The notes under the pieces are model-generated. The model worked only from the letters and a program-made list of their open reading frames with translations, had not been told where the DNA came from and made no database searches. Made by a program: the position numbers and the translations under genes. From NCBI GenBank assembly GCA_964576715.1, contig CAZNWE010000012.1, forward strand, positions 1 through 64,000: a stretch of 64,000 nucleotides of DNA. Direction: 5' to 3'. This document shows positions 59,121-64,000 of the stretch, in pieces (the first letter of the stretch is position 1; every line of letters starts with the position of its first letter). The DNA comes from SLRI01 sp964576715 (GTDB lineage: Bacteria; Pseudomonadota; Alphaproteobacteria; Geminicoccales; Geminicoccaceae).

Positions 59121-59891
59121 ATGCGGGCCTCTTCCGGCTTGGTCGGGCGCGGGCGGCGCGCCCTGCTAGCACTCCTCGCCGCCCTCCCGGTGCTTGCCGG
59201 AGCACCGGCCTTGCGAGCCGACGATTTCGCCGAAGCCCGCGATCTCTTGGTCGAGCAGGTGGTCGAGCACGCCCGGGTCGCCGCACCGCTGACCGGCCGC
59301 GCGCAACTCGACCCTGCCATCCTCGACGCCATGCGGCGGCTGCCGCGGCACAGCTTCGTCGAGGCCGAAGCTGCGGCTTATGCCTATCTCGACATCGCCC
59401 TGCCGGCCGCTCACGGCCTGCGCGAGTCGCAACCCTTTATCGTCGCCTTGATGACCGAGCTCGCGGCGGTCGGGCCGGCCGACGACGTGCTGATCCTCGG
59501 CGTGGGCGGCGGCTACCATGCCGCCCTGGCCAGCCGGCTCGCGGCCAAGGTCTTCTCGGTCGACCTCGACGCGGCAGCGGTCGAGACGGTAGCGGCCCGG
59601 CTCGCCGCGATGAAGTACGACGACATCGAGCTGCGCGCCGCCGATCCCTACGATGGCTGGCCGGAGCTCGAGCACCGTTTCGATGCGATCATCGTGCGGC
59701 TCGCCATCGACCACCTGCCGCCGCTGCTCCTGCGCCAGCTCGCCCCGGGCGGCCGGCTGGTCGCGCCGATCGGCTACGGCGATGACGATCAGCTCCTCAC
59801 CCTGGTGACCCGGGGCCAGGACGACGCCTTCGAGACCCTGCCGATCCTGCCCGTGCGGTTCATGCGCCTGCCGGGCGGCGAGCGCTTGTAG
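59121..59891 (+). CDS. Protein-L-isoaspartate O-methyltransferase homologue with signal peptide
   Basis: PIMT-like methyltransferase of 256 residues. Residues 1-33 form a signal peptide (RRALLALLAALPVLAGAPALRA). The catalytic domain has PRHSFVEAEAAAYAY, SQPFIVALMTELA, VLILGVGGGYHAALASRLA (SAM motif I) and LLLRQLAPGGRLVAPIG. Family enzymes are normally cytoplasmic because they need SAM, so export is odd. The ATG is preceded by GGAGGG; an earlier TTG would add a hydrophilic lead. Confidence 0.82.
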   Translation: MRASSGLVGRGRRALLALLAALPVLAGAPALRADDFAEARDLLVEQVVEHARVAAPLTGRAQLDPAILDAMRRLPRHSFVEAEAAAYAYLDIALPAAHGLRESQPFIVALMTELAAVGPADDVLILGVGGGYHAALASRLAAKVFSVDLDAAAVETVAARLAAMKYDDIELRAADPYDGWPELEHRFDAIIVRLAIDHLPPLLLRQLAPGGRLVAPIGYGDDDQLLTLVTRGQDDAFETLPILPVRFMRLPGGERL

Positions 59892-60149
59892 AGCGTGTCG
59901 GGGCGGCAAGTTCGCGCCGATCTTCACCCCATCTTAAGCCGTCTGGGCGACCTTGCCGTCGCTGGGCCGCTGCGAAGCAGTTGCTGTTGCGTTGCTGCAC
60001 TGCGTCATTCTGCTGAGCGCCGCACGACGGTTTTGGCTTTGCATGGTGAGGTCGCCGGTGGCAAACGACTGCGACGGGTGCTGCCCGATGTGTCGTCACG
60101 CGCCGCGCTTGCAGCCGCTGGCCCCCATTTCCCGCTGCGATGATCGCCC

Positions 60150-61136
60150 ATGACCCTGCCCACATCCGGTTCCCCTCGCCCCGATATCCTGCGCTATGCC
60201 GAGCGCTTCGCCGGGCCGGCCACGCCGTCGCCGAGCGGGTTGTCGGCGCATCTCCGGGCACTCGAGGCCGAATCGATCTTCATCATGCGCGAGGTCGCAG
60301 CCGAACTCGCCAATCCGGTCCTCTTGTACTCGATCGGCAAGGACAGCTCGGTCATGCTGCACTTGGCGATGAAGGCCTTTTATCCGTCGAAGCCGCCCTT
60401 CCCGTTGATGCACATCGCCACGGGTTGGGACTTCAGGGACATGATCGTCCATCGCGACGTGCTGGCGACGGCCCTCGGGCTGCGGCTCATCGTCCAGTCC
60501 AACGAGCAGGCCACGGCCGAGGGCCGCACGCCGTTCAACACCGACAGCCGCGAATGGGCTCGGATGATGCTCATCGACGCCTTGAAGGCCGGCATGGACG
60601 CGCACGGCTTCGATGCCGCGTTCGGCGGTGGCCGGCGCGACGAGGAGAAGTCCCGGGCCAAGGAGCGCGTCTTCTCGGTCCGTTCGGCCGGGCATGGCTG
60701 GGATCCCAGGAACCAGCGCCCGGAACTCTGGCGGCTCTACAACAGCCGGGTGGCGAAGGGCGAGACCATCCGCGTGTTCCCGCTCTCCAATTGGACCGAG
60801 TTCGACATCTGGGAATATATCCGCCTCGAAGCGATCCCGGTGGTCCCGCTCTATTTCGCCGCGCACCGGCCGATGGTCGACCGCGGCGGCACGCTGATCA
60901 TGGTCGACGACGAGCGCATGGCGTTCCAGCCCGGCGAAGTGGCACGCGATCGCCTGGTCCGCTTTCGCACGCTCGGCGACTGGCCGCTGTCGGGGGCTAT
61001 CGAGTCGGATGCCGCCACGGTCGAGCAGGTCATCGCCGAGATGCTGAGTGCGCGCAGCTCGGAGCGCCAGGGCCGGCTGGTCGACAGCGACGAAGCGGCG
61101 TCGATGGAGAAGAAGAAGCGCGAGGGCTATTTTTGA
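60150..61136 (+). CDS. cysD: Sulfate adenylyltransferase subunit 2
   Basis: PAPS-reductase-fold adenylyltransferase subunit making APS from sulfate and ATP, 328 residues. PP-loop YSIGKDSSVMLHLA, FGGGRRDEEKSRAKER and the C-terminal EKKKREGYF are typical. The ATG is reached 258 bases after the methyltransferase gene; ATG of cysNC overlaps its stop. First step of assimilatory sulfate activation. Confidence 0.96.
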   Translation: MTLPTSGSPRPDILRYAERFAGPATPSPSGLSAHLRALEAESIFIMREVAAELANPVLLYSIGKDSSVMLHLAMKAFYPSKPPFPLMHIATGWDFRDMIVHRDVLATALGLRLIVQSNEQATAEGRTPFNTDSREWARMMLIDALKAGMDAHGFDAAFGGGRRDEEKSRAKERVFSVRSAGHGWDPRNQRPELWRLYNSRVAKGETIRVFPLSNWTEFDIWEYIRLEAIPVVPLYFAAHRPMVDRGGTLIMVDDERMAFQPGEVARDRLVRFRTLGDWPLSGAIESDAATVEQVIAEMLSARSSERQGRLVDSDEAASMEKKKREGYF

Positions 61137-63037
61137 TGAACGACATCGCCACCGCCGGTCGGCAGGCCGCAGCGCTCGCCATCGCCGACCGCGCCGAAGC
61201 GGCGCAAAAGGGTCTGCTACGCTTCTTGACCTGCGGCTCGGTCGACGACGGCAAGTCGACCCTCATCGGCCGCCTGCTCTACGATTCCAAGCTGATCATG
61301 GAGGATCAGCTGAAGTCGCTCGAGGCGGATTCGAAAAAGCACGGCACGGTCGGCGAGCGGATCGACTTCGCCCTCCTGGTCGACGGGCTCGAGGCCGAGC
61401 GGCAGCAGGGCATCACCATCGACGTCGCCTACCGCTTCTTCTCGACCGCGCGGCGCTCGTTCATCGTCGCCGACACGCCCGGGCACGAGCAGTACTCGCG
61501 CAACATGGCGACCGGGGCCTCGAACTGCGACCTCGCCGTGATCCTGATCGATGCCCGAAAGGGCGTGCTGACCCAGACCCTTCGGCACAGCTACCTCGTC
61601 CACCTGCTCGGCATCCGCCACGTGGTGCTGGCGGTCAACAAGATGGACCTGGTCGACTGGGACGAGGCCCGATTCGCGGCGATCGTCGACCTCTACCGGG
61701 CGAAGACCAGCAATCTCGGCTTCGGTGCGGTCACCCCGATCCCGCTCTCGGCACTCGAGGGCGACAACGTCACCCTGCCGAGTGCGAACATGCCCTGGTA
61801 TCGGGGGCAGGTGCTGATCGACCATCTCGAAACGGTCGATGTCGAGGTCAGCCACGATCAGGCACCGTTCGCCATGCCGGTGCAGTGGGTCAACCGCCCG
61901 CACCTGGACTTTCGCGGCTTTTCTGGGACCATCGTGGCCGGTGCCGTGGCACCGGGTGATGCGGTGGTGGTGGCCAAGTCCGGCAAACCGGCCAGCGTCG
62001 CCCGCATCGTCACCGCCGATGGCGAGCCGGCCCGGGCGGCGGCCGGCGAGGCCGTGACCATCGTGCTCGACCGGGAGATCGATATCGCCAGGGGCGACGT
62101 CCTGGTCGACCCCAAGGCCAGGCCCGAGGTGGCCGACCAGTTCGCAGCAAATCTCTTCTGGATGTCCGACGAGGCGATGCTGCCCGGCCGCCGCTACATC
62201 CTCAAGCTCGGCACCGAGCAGGTGGCGGCCTCGATCACCACGATCAAGCACAAGATCGACGTCAACACCCAGGAGGAGCGCCCGGGGCGTACCCTCGACC
62301 TCAACGAGATCGCCGTCTGCAACCTGCATCTCGGCCACCCGATCGCGTTCCTGCCCTATGCCGAGAACCGCGATCTCGGCGCCTTCATCCTGATCGACCG
62401 GACGACCAACCAGACGGTGGCCGCCGGCATGGTCGCGTTCGGGCTGCGGCGGGCGAGCAACATCCACCACCAGCACACCGACGTCGACAAGACGCGGCGC
62501 GCCGCCCAGAAGGCGCAGAAGCCCTGCCTGCTCTGGTTCACCGGGCTCTCCGGCGCCGGCAAGTCGACCATCGCCAACATTCTCGAGCAGAAGCTCGTCG
62601 CCCAGGGGGCGCACACCTACCTGCTCGACGGCGACAATGTCCGGCACGGGCTGAACAAGGACCTCGGTTTCACCGACGCCGATCGGGTCGAGAATATCCG
62701 CCGGGTCGGCGAGGTGGCCAAGCTGATGGTCGATGCCGGGCTGATCGTCATGGCCTCGTTCATCTCGCCGTTTCGCGACGAGCGGCGGATGGTCCGCGAT
62801 CTGCTCGAGCCCGGCGAGTTCATCGAGGTGTTCGTCGACACGCCGCTCGACATCGCCGAGGAGCGCGACGTCAAGGGCCTCTACAAGAAGGCGCGGGCCG
62901 GGACGATCAAGAACTTCACCGGCATCGACAGCGCCTACGAGCCGCCGGAGCACCCCGAGGTGGCGCTCGACACCACCAGCCTCTCGGCCGAGGCGGCGGC
63001 CGAGCGGATCCTCGACTACCTGAAATCACATCTCTGA
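61136..63037 (+). CDS. cysNC: Bifunctional sulfate adenylyltransferase subunit 1/APS kinase (CysNC)
   Basis: Fusion of 633 residues. N-terminal GTPase CysN: TCGSVDDGKSTLIGRLLYD (31-49), DTPGHEQYSRNMATGAS, NKMDLVDW. C-terminal APS kinase from about 455: FTGLSGAGKSTIANILEQ (about 468-485), HGLNKDLGFTDADRVENIRR. It works with CysD to give APS and then PAPS, as in NodQ-type proteins of rhizobia. TGATG overlap with cysD. Confidence 0.97.
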   Translation: MNDIATAGRQAAALAIADRAEAAQKGLLRFLTCGSVDDGKSTLIGRLLYDSKLIMEDQLKSLEADSKKHGTVGERIDFALLVDGLEAERQQGITIDVAYRFFSTARRSFIVADTPGHEQYSRNMATGASNCDLAVILIDARKGVLTQTLRHSYLVHLLGIRHVVLAVNKMDLVDWDEARFAAIVDLYRAKTSNLGFGAVTPIPLSALEGDNVTLPSANMPWYRGQVLIDHLETVDVEVSHDQAPFAMPVQWVNRPHLDFRGFSGTIVAGAVAPGDAVVVAKSGKPASVARIVTADGEPARAAAGEAVTIVLDREIDIARGDVLVDPKARPEVADQFAANLFWMSDEAMLPGRRYILKLGTEQVAASITTIKHKIDVNTQEERPGRTLDLNEIAVCNLHLGHPIAFLPYAENRDLGAFILIDRTTNQTVAAGMVAFGLRRASNIHHQHTDVDKTRRAAQKAQKPCLLWFTGLSGAGKSTIANILEQKLVAQGAHTYLLDGDNVRHGLNKDLGFTDADRVENIRRVGEVAKLMVDAGLIVMASFISPFRDERRMVRDLLEPGEFIEVFVDTPLDIAEERDVKGLYKKARAGTIKNFTGIDSAYEPPEHPEVALDTTSLSAEAAAERILDYLKSHL

Positions 63038-63056
63038 GCCGCCGGCGGCCGGGCCG

Positions 63057-63494
63057 GTGTCGCTCGAGGCCGAGCTGCGCGAGCGCCTGCGCAAGGTCGA
63101 GGCGCTGTTCGCCGGCGCCACGACCGCGGGCGAGCGGCTAGCGGCGGATGCGGCGCGCGAGCGCATCAGGTCCCGGCTCGAGCAGGCGCGACGACAGGCC
63201 AGGGACGTCGAGATCCGCTTCAGCATCGCCGATCCCTGGTCGCGCCAGCTCTTTTTGGCACTCGCCCGCCGCTACGGCCTCGAGCCCTACCGCTACCGGC
63301 GCCAGCGCCGGGCGACGGTGATGCTCAAGGGCCCCGAGCGGTTTCTCCAGGAAGTGCTCTGGCCCGAGTTCCAGGCGCTGAACGAAGCGCTCACCGGCTA
63401 CCTCGCCGAGGTGACGCGGCGGATCATCGCCGCCGAGGTGCACAAGGAAACCGGCGAGGCGGCCGAACGGCAGGAACCGCCGCGGCTCGGCTGA
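63057..63494 (+). CDS. Conserved protein of unknown function
   Basis: Basic, helical 145-residue protein. An N-terminal coiled-coil-like stretch (ELRERLRKVEALFAGATTAG, then RIRSRLEQARRQARD) is followed by a compact domain with SIADPWSRQLFLALARRYG, EPYRYRRQRRATVML and EVLWPEFQALNEAL. I recognise similar uncharacterised alphaproteobacterial proteins but no function. GTG start 20 bases after cysNC. Confidence 0.75.
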   Translation: MSLEAELRERLRKVEALFAGATTAGERLAADAARERIRSRLEQARRQARDVEIRFSIADPWSRQLFLALARRYGLEPYRYRRQRRATVMLKGPERFLQEVLWPEFQALNEALTGYLAEVTRRIIAAEVHKETGEAAERQEPPRLG

Positions 63495-63616
63495 CGCCGG
63501 TCCGGCGATGCGTGGCCGATCCACGCCGTTACACTTTTTGCACTGCAGCACGAAACTTCTGCGACAGGGCGAGCGCCCAATGCGCCCAGGTTCACGACGC
63601 CGAACGAGAGGTCGCC

Positions 63617-64000
63617 ATGGCCGCATCAATGGGGCTGATCAAGCGGGATATCGTGACGCCGGTGACGACGGTGTTGTTCGTCGTTTCGACGGTAAGCGGC
63701 ATCATGCTGCTGCTGCACTGGCAAGGCGGGCTGGTGCGCGCCGCGCACGAATGGCCGAGCCTCGTTTTCGCGGCCTTCGCCGGTTGGCATCTGGTGAAGA
63801 ACTGGCGGTCGTTCGTCCCGTATCTCCGCCGCAACGTCGCGATAGCGGCGCTCGCTCTGTCGCTCGCCTTCACCGCCATGACGGGGACCACGGATGCCTC
63901 GGGCGTCAGCCCGCGGGTCGTCCTCAAAGCGCTCTCGGCCGCCAGTCTCGAAACCGCAGCACCGCTCTTCGACCTGTCGCCAGCGGCCGCGATCGAGCGG
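63617..64000 (+). CDS. DUF4405-like membrane protein, truncated by window end
   Basis: First 128 residues of a membrane protein running off the window. Three helices: about 14-34 (TTVLFVVSTVSGIMLLLHW), about 46-60 (SLVFAAFAGWHLVKNW) and about 73-90 (VAIAALALSLAFTAMTG). Paired His residues in LLLHW, AAHEW and GWHLV suggest a b-type haem site, as in DUF4405/cytochrome b561-like proteins. The ATG has GAGAGG upstream. Confidence 0.75.
   Translation, partial: MAASMGLIKRDIVTPVTTVLFVVSTVSGIMLLLHWQGGLVRAAHEWPSLVFAAFAGWHLVKNWRSFVPYLRRNVAIAALALSLAFTAMTGTTDASGVSPRVVLKALSAASLETAAPLFDLSPAAAIER

Noticed and set aside
59892..60149. Possible sulfur-related riboswitch ahead of cysD
   Set aside because: No recognisable SAM-riboswitch core or terminator hairpin in the 258 bases.

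Overview
The window is about 64 kb of very GC-rich DNA from an alphaproteobacterium, most likely a Rhodospirillales- or Geminicoccales-like lineage. This rests on the gene content and order (ruvCAB-ybgC-tolQRAB-pal-cpoB-tilS-ftsH, hslVU, an infA variant with a basic tail, a cysNC fusion), dense coding, and frequent GTG/TTG starts with 4-base stop/start overlaps. It is a draft assembly: a 100-N gap at 20640-20739 is flanked by the same 55 bases on both sides. No rRNA, tRNA or CRISPR array was found.

Left part (1-28 kb) is mostly accessory or transport. It opens with a frameshifted MscS channel and a decayed Rz/Rz1-like spanin pair. An eight-haem cytochrome with HEAT/TPR tail and a gadB plus AspT-type antiporter pair follow on the minus strand. 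An IS630 remnant lies just upstream of a seven-gene plus-strand operon: sugar/glycerophosphodiester-type ABC importer (binding protein, two permeases, ATPase), a glycerophosphodiesterase-like protein and two endonuclease/exonuclease/phosphatase (EEP) hydrolases. Next is an unusual minus-strand pair at 15.7-18.7 kb: a HEAT-repeat protein with an N-terminal QLDLF motif, and a protein joining a PLD-type nuclease domain to an AAA/SF3-like ATPase. I consider this pair the best candidate for an undescribed system. After a gene-poor stretch and the assembly gap come a LMW-phosphatase/fructosamine-kinase pair, a hydroxyacid dehydrogenase, an acyltransferase, an SDR, two EamA transporters and hslVU.

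Middle (28-41.5 kb) is conserved core. An AT-richer intergenic region carries a candidate minus-strand small RNA with a strong terminator. Then yebC-ruvC-ruvA-ruvB-ybgC run as an overlapping chain into tolQ-tolR-tolA-tolB-pal-cpoB-tilS-ftsH, closed by a UUCG-loop terminator after ftsH.

Right part (41.5-64 kb) holds an AbrB-type membrane protein and an EVE protein, a hydrolase/EamA/M24 set, prs, rplY-pth (pth lacks a normal start codon), a glycosyltransferase and phosphoesterase, a cNMP-binding protein and META-domain protein. A glutamine-synthetase-like/ALDH/Fe-ADH cluster contains a 78-bp dyad-of-dyads between its first two genes. The window ends with ychF, infA, csp, a signal-peptide-bearing isoaspartyl methyltransferase homologue, cysD-cysNC, a small conserved protein and a truncated DUF4405-like membrane protein.
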